Positions 56,212-64,000 of a stretch of DNA of 64,000 nt are shown piece after piece. The notes beneath the pieces were generated by a model. That model was not told where the DNA came from. It ran no database searches and worked only from the letters and a program-made list of their open reading frames with translations. The stretch spans positions 124,001 to 188,000 of the forward strand of contig NZ_FUKU01000026.1 of assembly GCF_900163865.1 (NCBI RefSeq), in the 5' to 3' direction. Position 1 is the stretch's first letter. Every line of letters begins with the position of its first letter. Position numbers and translations under genes: made by a program. This DNA comes from Sphingobacterium sp. JB170. GTDB lineage: Bacteria > Bacteroidota > Bacteroidia > Sphingobacteriales > Sphingobacteriaceae.

Positions 56212-57180
56212 ATGAAGAAATCTATTTTATTCCTTTCAGCTGCGGTTACTGTCTTAGCGACGGCGGCTTGTCAAAACTTCAAAAAAGGTGACGGTGGTCT
56301 TGAATATAACATCGCAAAAGATGCGGGTGCGGAAAAAGCAGTTGCCGGCGATCTTTTATCGGTTGATATGATTATAAAATCAGACCGAAACGACTCGTTA
56401 TTGCAAAGCACGTATGACATTGGCTTGCCACAAGTTGTAAATATTGCAGCAGATACAATCCCCGGTCTATACGCAGGTGATTACAACTCGATGTTTAAAC
56501 TATTGGGCGAAGGCGATAGCGCCGTTTTCCGTTTAAATCTGGATACAATGGCAGCAAAAACAGGTCAACCGAAACCAGAATTTGCTGATAAATTTGTTAC
56601 GTTTAGCGTAAAAGTTAGAAAACACTTCAAAAAAGGTGATTTAACGGATTCTGCATTATATGCCCAAATCGACACTTATTTTAAAGGTGAAATCGAAGGA
56701 TTAAAGTCGTCTGAAGAAAGTAAACTTGCATCTTACATCTCAAAAAACAAATTAGAGCCAACAAAAACTGCTTCTGGTTTACAATACGTGGTGAAAGAAG
56801 AAGGAAAGGGTAACAAAGCATCATTAGGTGATACAGTAGTTGTAAACTACACGGGAACGTTGGTAAATGATAAAGTATTTGATACCAACGACTCATTGGT
56901 TGCCAAAGAGAATAACACCTTCAACCCTACGCGTCAGTACGAGCCAATTCGCTTCCGTGTTGGGCACGATCCAGTAATACAAGGTTGGACGGAAGCATTC
57001 CAACTGTTCAACAAGGGCACCAAAGCAACGTTAGTTGTTCCTTCTGTATTGGGTTATGGCGAACGTGGTGGTGGCACAATTCCTCCGTACGCACCATTAG
57101 TATTTAACATTGAGGTTGTAGACATCATTGCTGGACCAGCGGAAACACCTGCTGCAGATAGCACCGCAACCACGAAATAA
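56212..57180 (+). CDS. FKBP-type peptidyl-prolyl isomerase lipoprotein
   Basis: 322 aa. Signal peptide with lipobox ATAAC (Cys20). A first domain (about 30-140) resembles a degenerate FKBP half (GDLLSVDMIIKSD), and the second (about 185-310) is a clear FKBP: SGLQYVVKEEGKGN, LGDTVVVNYTGTL, QPWTEAF-like VIQGWTEAFQLF, and VLGYGERGGGTIPPYAPLVF. It catalyses proline isomerisation during folding in the periplasm. The tail is acidic and Ala/Thr-rich. Terminator directly downstream. Confidence 0.92.
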   Translation: MKKSILFLSAAVTVLATAACQNFKKGDGGLEYNIAKDAGAEKAVAGDLLSVDMIIKSDRNDSLLQSTYDIGLPQVVNIAADTIPGLYAGDYNSMFKLLGEGDSAVFRLNLDTMAAKTGQPKPEFADKFVTFSVKVRKHFKKGDLTDSALYAQIDTYFKGEIEGLKSSEESKLASYISKNKLEPTKTASGLQYVVKEEGKGNKASLGDTVVVNYTGTLVNDKVFDTNDSLVAKENNTFNPTRQYEPIRFRVGHDPVIQGWTEAFQLFNKGTKATLVVPSVLGYGERGGGTIPPYAPLVFNIEVVDIIAGPAETPAADSTATTK

Positions 57181-57203
57181 AAACGTTAAAAATTTCACAA
57201 TAG

Positions 57204-57235
57204 AAACGCGAGGTTATTGATAATCTCGCGTTTTT
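57204..57235 (+). terminator. Terminator after the FKBP gene
   Basis: AAACGCGAGGTTAT (57204-57217) pairs with ATAATCTCGCGTTT (57220-57233) with one G-T pair, then Ts. The tight 2-nt loop will open in practice. Confidence 0.85.
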
Positions 57236-57298
57236 CGTTTTCAATTAGGTCTTCTAGCGCGAAACCCTTAAATTTAGCGGCAACATAACCGCAGAGCA

Positions 57299-58081
57299 AT
57301 GTCTATTATCCCTTTTACAATAACAGATACACATACACACATCTACTACAATGTACACACCGAGAAGCTTGATCAACAAATAACTCGGTGCATTGAAAAT
57401 GGTGTGAGCCGCCTGTTCCTTCCCAATATTGATTCCGAATCCATACAACCGGTAATGGACACAGTAAAAGCATATCCTGAAAATTGTTTCCCCATGCTTG
57501 GCCTGCATCCTTGTTCTGTTAAAGATAACTACCTGGATGAACTAAACAAAATCGAACATGCCATCAAAGAACATAATATATACGCGATCGGCGAAATAGG
57601 CCTTGACTTATATTGGGATAAAAGTACATTGGAAATACAAAAAGACGCGTTCCGTATCCAGGTCAACTGGGCGAAATCTTTAGGCTTTCCAATCGTCATA
57701 CATTGTCGCGACGCTTTTGAGGAACTATTCGAACTGTTAGAGGAAATCCACGATGATAAACTATTCGGTATTCTACACTGTTTCACCGGAAACCTAGAGC
57801 AAGCCAAGAAGACTATTAAATTAGGATTCGCATTGGGAATCGGCGGCGTGGTAACCTATAAAAAATCTGGTTTAGACGCAGTATTAACCGAAATCGACCT
57901 TGAGCATATCGTTTTGGAGACGGATGCGCCATACCTGCCCCCAACCCCATTTCGAGGCAAAGAAAACGAGAGCAGCTATATTATACACGTCGCGCAAAAA
58001 GTCGCCGACATATACCAGCGCGATCTTTCGGACATAGCAAATATCACTACGGCGAACGCCAAACGCATTTTCAGAATCTGA
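57299..58081 (+). CDS. TatD-family metal-dependent hydrolase
   Basis: 260 aa TIM-barrel hydrolase. Metal ligands: TDTHTH (H12, H14), GEIGLDLY (Glu), VIHCRDAF (His), LHCFTGN (His) and LETDAPYLPP (Asp). LGLHPCSVK lies between. TatD proteins are 3'-5' exonucleases or deoxyribonucleases; the exact role varies. ansA follows after 7 nt and is likely co-transcribed. Confidence 0.93.
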   Translation: MSIIPFTITDTHTHIYYNVHTEKLDQQITRCIENGVSRLFLPNIDSESIQPVMDTVKAYPENCFPMLGLHPCSVKDNYLDELNKIEHAIKEHNIYAIGEIGLDLYWDKSTLEIQKDAFRIQVNWAKSLGFPIVIHCRDAFEELFELLEEIHDDKLFGILHCFTGNLEQAKKTIKLGFALGIGGVVTYKKSGLDAVLTEIDLEHIVLETDAPYLPPTPFRGKENESSYIIHVAQKVADIYQRDLSDIANITTANAKRIFRI

Positions 58082-58088
58082 TATAATC

Positions 58089-59111
58089 ATGCATAACATA
58101 TTTATAATCTATACCGGCGGTACTATTGGCATGGTTAAGGACGAGCAAACAGGTACTTTTGTTCCATTTGACTTCGAACTTATCGCTCAAAATCTACCCG
58201 ATTTAGCGCGTTTAAACTATAAAATTACGGTTCACTCCTTTACGCCTATCATTGACTCTTCGAATATGAGACCCTCCATATGGGTCGAAATGGCACAGAT
58301 TATAAAAGACAACTATAATTACTATGATGGATTCGTAATACTTCATGGCTCGGACACGATGTCTTTTTCGGCGTCTATACTGAGTTTTATGCTCGAAGGG
58401 CTGCAAAAACCGGTAATCCTCTCTGGATCGCAATTGCCGATTGGAGAAATACGCACCGACGCACGGGAAAATATGATGACCGCCTTGGAGATTGCATCGG
58501 CAAAACGCGATGGCAAATCGATTATACAGGAGGTTTGCATCTTGTTTGATAACAAACTTTTCCGCGGTAATCGTTCGTTCAAATATAATTCCGCAAAATT
58601 CGAGGCGTTCCGTTCTCCAAACTACCCTGTGTTAGCCGAAGCAGGAATCCACATCAATTACAATAAAGATGCATTGCTGGATAATACGGAAAAAGATTTC
58701 ATAATGCATTCTAAACTTGATGACCGCGTCGGTGTACTCAAACTTTTCCCGGGAGTGAACCCGAAGTTTATTGAGTCAATTCTAGGTTCGGATGTTCGAA
58801 GCGTGGTGATGGAAACATTCGGCTCAGGTAATACAATGACTGATAACTGGTTTTTAGAACTCTTGGGCGAGGCAGTCAACAAAGGAAAAAATATCCTTGA
58901 CATTTCGCAGTGCAAAGTCGGTTCAGTAGAATTAGGACGGTACGAAACATCACAAGGGCTCAAATCAATCGGTATTTTGAACGGATATGATCTAACGTTT
59001 GAAGCCGCTGTCACGAAACTAATGTACCTCCAAGGAGTTTTCGAGGACCAGGAATCTGTTGCTTATTGGATCGAGAAAGACATACGTGGGGAGTTGACTG
59101 TTAACGATTAA
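58089..59111 (+). CDS. ansA: Type I (cytoplasmic) L-asparaginase
   Basis: 340 aa. First catalytic Thr in FIIYTGGTIGMVKD; second in VILHGSDTMSFSASIL with the Thr-Asp-Lys-type triad continuing in the neighbouring domain. No signal peptide, so type I in the cytoplasm. It hydrolyses L-asparagine to aspartate and ammonia. It lies 7 nt after the TatD-like gene. Confidence 0.93.
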   Translation: MHNIFIIYTGGTIGMVKDEQTGTFVPFDFELIAQNLPDLARLNYKITVHSFTPIIDSSNMRPSIWVEMAQIIKDNYNYYDGFVILHGSDTMSFSASILSFMLEGLQKPVILSGSQLPIGEIRTDARENMMTALEIASAKRDGKSIIQEVCILFDNKLFRGNRSFKYNSAKFEAFRSPNYPVLAEAGIHINYNKDALLDNTEKDFIMHSKLDDRVGVLKLFPGVNPKFIESILGSDVRSVVMETFGSGNTMTDNWFLELLGEAVNKGKNILDISQCKVGSVELGRYETSQGLKSIGILNGYDLTFEAAVTKLMYLQGVFEDQESVAYWIEKDIRGELTVND

Positions 59112-59610
59112 ACGTCAAATAATATTTCTTTTCTTGTCCTATGATAAGATCGAGAATAAGCAGATATAGCTATCTTGGATCATTCATTTAAATATAGTCA
59201 TCATGAGAACGATGAAAGTATCTATTTTGACCCAAATAAAATGTATCTGGGTTCTTCGTTGTAGTGCAAAACCATACATACGCGCCACGCATACTACCAA
59301 GCGCCTCTCACACCCTTAAATCATGCAGCGGAAAATTGCCACGCTACCTCTTTTCAATAAATAACGACTTATTCCGAAACACAAAACTATTCCAAGTAAA
59401 ATCCTTTCACGAAAAAATCGATCGACATAGCCAAACAACATACATGCAAGCAAATGTGTATATATACAACAAATAGTTTCACCGAACAAAATCAGGCTTT
59501 TACCGAATCATAGCTGATATTGGTCGAATCTACGCTGTAAGGAACAAAAAAACAATGCATATTCGATGTATAAAAAACCCGAAACGTCTATTCAAAAAAA
59601 CAACTTACTC
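59112..59610 (+). other. 499-nt gap after ansA
   Basis: No convincing gene. A plus-strand frame at 59264-59476 is 70 codons of low-complexity, unlike protein, and a 37-codon frame starts near 59203; neither has support. No terminator hairpin of quality is seen after ansA. Confidence 0.35.
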
Positions 59611-59877
59611 ATGGGAAACTACATACTAATCTTTAAAACGACCATATCAACCACCATCGATCGGGCGAAAATTATAGGGAAATTATATGAAGGTTCCCAA
59701 GACATCCAACTTGCCACGGTAGACATCGAGGACGAAGATCGAATTTTGCGGATTGAATCAGTGAATCCCGACATACACGACATTTCTAAAATCATGCTAC
59801 ACGGTGGTCACCACGTGTCGTTCCTAGCTGGCTTTGAAAAAGCAAACTACGGCCCGACCCCTATGCCCGCAATCTAG
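59611..59877 (+). CDS. Small HMA-like (ferredoxin-fold) protein without metal-binding cysteines
   Basis: 88 aa from ATG 59611 (MGNYILIFKTTISTTIDRAK). An upstream ATG at 59566 would add 15 residues before this strand and is less likely. The pattern strand-helix-strand-strand-helix-strand (YILIFKTTI, DRAKIIGKLYE, LATVDIEDEDRILRIES, DIHDISKIMLHGGH, VSFL) fits the heavy-metal-associated fold, and similar cysteine-free proteins are common in Bacteroidota. There is no CxxC motif, so a classical copper-chaperone role is unlikely. Function unknown. Confidence 0.6.
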   Translation: MGNYILIFKTTISTTIDRAKIIGKLYEGSQDIQLATVDIEDEDRILRIESVNPDIHDISKIMLHGGHHVSFLAGFEKANYGPTPMPAI

Positions 59878-60447
59878 CCCACTTCGGATCGCCCAACCAT
59901 CACTGAAATTTTTAACCGACACACTTGTTCGAGCAAAATAACCGTTAGGTTGTGTGCGGACCTATAATTCCTCCAGCCGAATTCACCCCTACTTGTAGAC
60001 ACTTGACTACTAATCAATAAGATACGGCTCGCGTGCAGACGGCCGAATTCAGGTCACCTATCTCCTTACTCTTCCGTGGCTGAAAAGCCCATCCTAGTTG
60101 TATAAGTCATCAACCGAATTGATGAATTTTCAAGTGAAAATATTAAAACTATAATTCCTATAGAGTTAGTAGTTTATAAAAAATGTTTATATATTTGTTC
60201 GGTTAGCAATTGGCGTTGGCAACTTAATCAAATCGTTCACTAAACAAATATTCAGATGAATTTTCCTTTTCGCGCAAATAACGCGCAGTTTTATTATAAT
60301 AGCAAAAGCAATATCTATCCCCTAAAAGTCTGTGGTTTGTCACAGCGAATGTGTCGGTAGATTCCTATCCCATGGCTGGTCCCCAAGGAAGCGTATTTTA
60401 AACCGATGACCGAATAAACATTGACACCAAAACCTTACGAAAAAATA
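59878..60447 (+). other. 570-nt upstream region of the TonB-dependent receptor gene
   Basis: No gene. It carries one exact -7 element (TATATTTG, 60190-60197), about 250 nt before the receptor ATG, giving a long possible leader. The sequence GCCGAATTCA recurs twice (near 59977 and 60041). No cobalamin or other riboswitch signature that I recognise. Confidence 0.35.
60190..60197 (+). promoter_or_regulatory. Possible -7 element for the TonB-dependent receptor
   Basis: TATATTTG matches TAnnTTTG. Its distance of 250 nt from the ATG at 60448 leaves a long untranslated leader. Confidence 0.3.
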
Positions 60448-62988
60448 ATGAAGCGACTCATATTCATCGCTATTCTACTATACGGTGGCTTAACGACAGC
60501 ACAGCGAATCCATGGCACAGTCAATGATGGCAGCGGAGGCGATATACCGTTTGCGACACTTATAGTAAAGCAAACAAACGAACGATTAGCTACGGATAAA
60601 AATGGCAAATTCATACTCGAAAAACATATTAATCCACCTTTTCAAATTACGGTCAAATCGGTTGGATATAAACAGGCGATTTTCAACGTACAAGAAATAT
60701 CACAAGACGGTTTGCAATTACAACTCGTTCCAGATAATTTGCTTTCCGAAGTAGTGGTAACCTCTCGAAGACGAGCCGAGCAGCTCCAAGATGTACCAAT
60801 TCCGGTTTCGGTAGTGAGTGGTCAAGCCATAGAGGAGGCGGGCGCATTCAATGTAAACCGATTAAAGGAATTAATCCCTTCGGTGCAGCTCTACTCTTCG
60901 AACCCTCGTAATACAGGGTTGAGTATACGTGGACTGGGAACGACATTCGGCTTAACCAACGATGGTATTGATCCAGGCGTGGGATTCTATGTCGACGGCG
61001 TCTATTTCGCACGACCCGCCGCTACGACGCTCGACTTTATTGACGTGGAACGCATTGAAGTACTACGCGGGCCGCAGGGAACCCTATTTGGTAAGAATAC
61101 AGTTGCTGGTGCATTCAACGTTGTGACACGGAAACCAGAATTTACCCCAAGCGCACATGCTGAGTTGACCTACGGGAATTATGGATACATACAAGGGAAA
61201 GCGTCTATAACGGGACCATTAACGAAAAACCTCGCCGCGCGCATATCGTTCAGCGGAACCCAACGAGACGGCATTTTATTCAACTCCAGAACGCAGCAAA
61301 ACATAAATGATCAAAACAATCTGGGCTTCCGGGGTCAGTTCTTGTTTCAACCCTCTGACAAGATCGCCCTGCGTCTAGTGGGTGATCTCTCGCGACAGCG
61401 ACCGAATGGATACGCGCAAGTTTATGCCGGTACAGTCGAAACACAACGGGCGAGCTATCGACAATTCGAATCCATTTTAGTAGACCTTAACTATGAACTC
61501 CCCACAAGAAACCCATTCGACCGCGTAATCGATCAGGATACAAAATGGCAAGCCAACCAAGACATGGGGGGGCTATCGGCAAATCTCGACATTCAACTAG
61601 GCAAGGGTACAATAACCTCGACGTCTGCTTGGCGATTCTGGAATTGGGACCCTTCAAATGACCGAGATTTCACAGGCCTTCAGGGATTAGCAAAATCACA
61701 AGCACCATCGCGACAGGATCAATGGTCCCAGGAAATCAGGTGGGCTGGCCAACTCTCACCAAACCTGCACGCGGTTGCCGGCGTATTTGCTTTTGGCCAA
61801 AAGCTAAATGCAGATCCTGCGCATACAGAAGAAGCTGGTGTTGATCAATGGCGCTTTTCGAAAAATTCCGATAGCAAGCTGTGGGAAACACCGGGACTAT
61901 TGGAAGGATACGGGATCAAAAGTTATCCGAGCTTGAAAACTTTTAGCGGGGCTTTCTTCACGCAAGTTGATTGGGAAGTGCTCCCTGGGTTGAATATCCT
62001 TCCAGGGTTCCGCCTAAATTATGATGACAAATCCGTAGCCTTTCGCCGTGAAACATATGGTGGACTTCAAACTGACGACGCAGAGCTGTTGGCATTAAAG
62101 AACTCAGTATATAGCGATCAGTCATTTGAATCTTCTACCGATAAAATGGATATCTCCGGACAATTAACAGTAAGCTATAAGCCCACGCCGCGCATTAATA
62201 CTTTTGCTACCTTTTCTACCGGGTTCAAGCCCGTCGGACTCAATCTTGGGGGACTTCCTAATAGCGAAGGTCAGCCCATGTTAGCACTAGCCGTAATTAA
62301 ACCCGAAAGAGTTAGACACTACGAGCTGGGTGTAAAAAGTCAGCCATTAAAGGACGTTCTACTGAACCTGACATTGTTTAATACAGATGTTGAGGACTAC
62401 CAAGCCCAAGTTCAAGCAGCCGACCTGTCTGTCAATAGAGGTTATCTGGCAAATGCAGAAAAAGTCCGGGTACGTGGTGCGGAAATTGACGCACGCGCAC
62501 TGCTCCACAAGAACGTTTCTGCTTACGGCTCGCTAGCCTACACCGAGGGCAAGTATATCAGCTTTAAAAATGCCCCGGTACCACTCGAAGAAACTGGAAG
62601 TCAAAACTTCAAAGACATATCTGGGGGTAGACTACCTGGAATATCGAGATGGGCTACCTCATTTGGTGTTGAATTGACCTCTAATTACGTCAGCTTTATA
62701 GGGCAGCGCGGTAAACTTTTTTTAGCCCTTGACGGTTATTTCCGATCCGAGTTTTCCTCGAGTCCTTCTCCTTCTGCCTATTTGAATGTCGCGGGCTATA
62801 CCCTATTAAATGCGCGTGTCGGCTTTCGCGGTCAGCAGGGGACCTCTTTTTTTATTTGGTCGCGAAACCTGGCGAATATAGATTACTTTGAGCAGTTACT
62901 GCCCGGGGCTGGTAGTGCAGGACATTACGCGGCCGTGCTCGGCGACCCTAGAACCCTCGGCGTGACTTTAAAATTCGAAATCCAATAA
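60448..62988 (+). CDS. TonB-dependent outer-membrane receptor
   Basis: 846 aa from ATG 60448 (MKRLIFIAILLYGGLTTAQ); a TTG at 60421 is rejected because it breaks the signal peptide. A carboxypeptidase-regulatory-like domain (about 20-95) precedes the plug: LSEVVVTSRRRAEQLQDVPI, VEVLRGPQ-type RIEVLRGPQGTLFGKNTVAG. The barrel follows to about 846 and ends LGVTLKFEIQ. It has no SusD partner gene, and the plug and barrel style (FATFSTGFKPVGLN, RHYELGVKS) resemble proteobacterial iron/oligosaccharide receptors more than SusC. Substrate unknown; iron complexes or a complex organic compound are candidates. Confidence 0.9.
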   Translation: MKRLIFIAILLYGGLTTAQRIHGTVNDGSGGDIPFATLIVKQTNERLATDKNGKFILEKHINPPFQITVKSVGYKQAIFNVQEISQDGLQLQLVPDNLLSEVVVTSRRRAEQLQDVPIPVSVVSGQAIEEAGAFNVNRLKELIPSVQLYSSNPRNTGLSIRGLGTTFGLTNDGIDPGVGFYVDGVYFARPAATTLDFIDVERIEVLRGPQGTLFGKNTVAGAFNVVTRKPEFTPSAHAELTYGNYGYIQGKASITGPLTKNLAARISFSGTQRDGILFNSRTQQNINDQNNLGFRGQFLFQPSDKIALRLVGDLSRQRPNGYAQVYAGTVETQRASYRQFESILVDLNYELPTRNPFDRVIDQDTKWQANQDMGGLSANLDIQLGKGTITSTSAWRFWNWDPSNDRDFTGLQGLAKSQAPSRQDQWSQEIRWAGQLSPNLHAVAGVFAFGQKLNADPAHTEEAGVDQWRFSKNSDSKLWETPGLLEGYGIKSYPSLKTFSGAFFTQVDWEVLPGLNILPGFRLNYDDKSVAFRRETYGGLQTDDAELLALKNSVYSDQSFESSTDKMDISGQLTVSYKPTPRINTFATFSTGFKPVGLNLGGLPNSEGQPMLALAVIKPERVRHYELGVKSQPLKDVLLNLTLFNTDVEDYQAQVQAADLSVNRGYLANAEKVRVRGAEIDARALLHKNVSAYGSLAYTEGKYISFKNAPVPLEETGSQNFKDISGGRLPGISRWATSFGVELTSNYVSFIGQRGKLFLALDGYFRSEFSSSPSPSAYLNVAGYTLLNARVGFRGQQGTSFFIWSRNLANIDYFEQLLPGAGSAGHYAAVLGDPRTLGVTLKFEIQ

Positions 62989-63035
62989 TCAACAGCTTTA
63001 ATAGACTTTATCAATCAGTCAATAATTAAACATTT

Positions 63036-63062
63036 TCGAGGATACACGATTGTTATCCCCGA
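63036..63062 (+). terminator. Weak hairpin after the TonB-dependent receptor gene
   Basis: TCGAGGATA (63036-63044) pairs with TATCCCCGA (63054-63062) with one mismatch and a 9-nt loop. No T-run, so support is weak. Confidence 0.3.
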
Positions 63063-63230
63063 ATATTACTAATAATGAAACAAGTCTGCAATTGGAGGTG
63101 GCACTTGTATGTATTCACTGTTAAACATTGCCAAAAATATGAAACAATTATGATTTTTGAGACGAACAATAGCGGTTCATGCTGCTGAACAAAAAATGCT
63201 TATCGTACAATAAAGTGCGACGTGATTGGA

Positions 63231-63560
63231 TTACAGAAAATCATCTCTTCTGGGCGTAAAAGAATCGATCAATACACCTTTTTCGAGACACTCACAGCCA
63301 TGCCACGCATTAGTAGGGACTATACAGCCGTCGCCACTGTTCAATAGTTGTTGCTTATCCCCAATGGTATATAAAAACTTGCCTGACTGTACGTATGAAG
63401 TTTGCACGTGCGGATGCTGATGTACTTCACCGATAGCGCCGCTTTCAAATTTCACGGATACCAACATGAGATCCTGGTTGTGAACAAGAACCTTACGAAA
63501 AACGCCTTTGCCAAGGTCCACCCACTGTTTTACCGCATCTGTACCAAATAGTTCATTCAT
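63231..63560 (-). CDS. Cupin-domain protein
   Basis: 109 aa single cupin. The first motif GEVHQHPHVQTSYVQSGK supplies His/His/(Gln) ligands and the second, GCIVPTNAWHGCECLEKG, the third His. The length and the pattern fit small metal-binding cupins often linked to sugar or aromatic metabolism. No function can be assigned. A -7 element (63576-63583) supports the start. Confidence 0.85.
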   Translation of the reverse strand: MNELFGTDAVKQWVDLGKGVFRKVLVHNQDLMLVSVKFESGAIGEVHQHPHVQTSYVQSGKFLYTIGDKQQLLNSGDGCIVPTNAWHGCECLEKGVLIDSFTPRRDDFL

Positions 63561-63575
63561 CGCCTTTTGTTTTCA

Positions 63576-63583
63576 CAAATATA
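63576..63583 (-). promoter_or_regulatory. -7 element for the cupin gene
   Basis: Minus-strand TATATTTG matches TAnnTTTG, 15 nt before the ATG at 63560. Confidence 0.45.
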
Positions 63584-63616
63584 TCTATTCTTATTACAAT
63601 TGTACGCGGGAAAGTC

Positions 63617-63624
63617 TAAATTTG
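63617..63624 (+). promoter_or_regulatory. -7 element for the pentapeptide-repeat gene
   Basis: TAAATTTG matches TAnnTTTG, 24 nt before the ATG at 63649. Divergent from the cupin promoter. Confidence 0.45.
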
Positions 63625-63648
63625 CTCGTTAAAAAGTGAATAAAGACG

Positions 63649-64000
63649 ATGTACATTCAGGAGAAAATATTTAAAAAGGTAAATAATCAAGCGTTCCAAA
63701 CAAAGGGGGCCGAATTTGAAAATTGCGTATTTGATAGCTGTTCATTTAATCAAGGGGATTTCACGGATTCAAAATTTATCAGCTGCTCGTTTGTAGACTG
63801 CGACCTCAGTAGCGCTATACTTGCACGCACATCCTTTCAAGAAGTCAAGTTCGAGCAGTGCAAAATGATGGGACTAATATTTGATCGATGTGATACATTT
63901 GGTCTATCCTTTGCTTTTGAAAGCTGCCAACTTTCGTATTCCAGTTTTTTCAATCTAAAGATCAAACAAACCCATTTCAGTGACTCCATCTTGCACTATG
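63649..64000 (+). CDS. Pentapeptide-repeat protein (partial, cut by window edge)
   Basis: 117 codons are visible from ATG 63649 without a stop. The sequence shows the five-residue period with a central Phe/Leu/Met: EFENCVFDSCSFNQGDFTDS, then KFISCSFVDCDLSSA, TSFQEVKFEQCKMMGLIFDR, AFESCQLSYSSFFNL. These build a right-handed quadrilateral beta-helix, as in McbG/Qnr proteins that mimic DNA and shield gyrase, though many family members have other or unknown roles. Because the C-terminus is missing, Qnr-type function cannot be judged. Confidence 0.8.
   Translation, partial: MYIQEKIFKKVNNQAFQTKGAEFENCVFDSCSFNQGDFTDSKFISCSFVDCDLSSAILARTSFQEVKFEQCKMMGLIFDRCDTFGLSFAFESCQLSYSSFFNLKIKQTHFSDSILHY

Noticed and set aside
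59264..59476. 70-codon plus-strand frame after ansA
   Set aside because: Codon use and composition are random, there is no promoter box or protein pattern, and the gap is A/T-rich.
59977..60051. Repeated GCCGAATTCA upstream of the receptor gene
   Set aside because: Only two copies, short and not in a regular spacing; likely chance.

Overview
The window looks like chromosomal DNA of a Bacteroidota bacterium, most likely from the Sphingobacteriaceae (inference from gene content and protein style; no database was searched). Supporting signs: a division/cell-wall (dcw) cluster without murF whose FtsI-type PBP carries a PASTA domain; an FtsZ with a long linker ending in a Bacteroidota-style tail; a six-domain S1; lipoproteins with Bacteroidota lipoboxes; and many starts preceded by the phylum's TAnnTTTG -7 element instead of a Shine-Dalgarno. 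Genes are dense and almost all are housekeeping. I see no prophage, insertion sequence, CRISPR array, tRNA or rRNA.

Layout. 0-10 kb: end of a nucleoside permease, a YbdG-like MscS channel, a 665-nt gap without a recognised gene, a secreted phosphoesterase, a small membrane-anchored unknown, an NlpC/P60 lipoprotein, an EamA exporter, a PiT phosphate transporter with a fused helical tail, and mtaB. 10-18 kb: thyA-folA, ddl, a stand-alone PASTA protein with mltG, a thioesterase overlapping a BrkB protein, and rpsA behind a well-formed promoter. 18-27 kb: a phosphoesterase lipoprotein with a small outer-membrane protein, pirin, gyrB, an OmpH/Skp-like lipoprotein, a CorA transporter, and the cluster rpmH-rnpA-yidD-tsaB, then mscL. 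27-29 kb: an orphan NarL-type response regulator and a sugar isomerase/epimerase-like protein.

29-45 kb is the dcw cluster, all on the minus strand: mraZ-rsmH-ftsL-ftsI-murE-mraY-murD-ftsW-murG-murC-ftsQ-ftsA-ftsZ. Genes overlap or nearly touch up to ftsQ. Upstream of mraZ lie TGGGN boxes at a 10-nt period, as expected for MraZ autoregulation. A second, similar array points towards aspS. Three DnaA-box-like sequences sit between ftsA and ftsZ and a fourth lies upstream of mraZ.

45-64 kb: aspS, a lone lutB, priA, a DUF423 protein, an 873-aa unknown with a propeller-like C-terminus, nrnA, an FKBP lipoprotein, tatD, ansA, a small HMA-like protein without metal-binding cysteines, a solitary TonB-dependent receptor, a cupin, and the start of a pentapeptide-repeat protein cut by the window edge.

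No obviously new multi-gene system is visible. The most promising observations are regulatory: the paired MraZ-type operators, the DnaA-box-like cluster in the ftsA-ftsZ gap, the rpsA leader (5' hairpin plus a rare Shine-Dalgarno), and promoters so close to their start codons that leaderless or near-leaderless mRNAs are likely.
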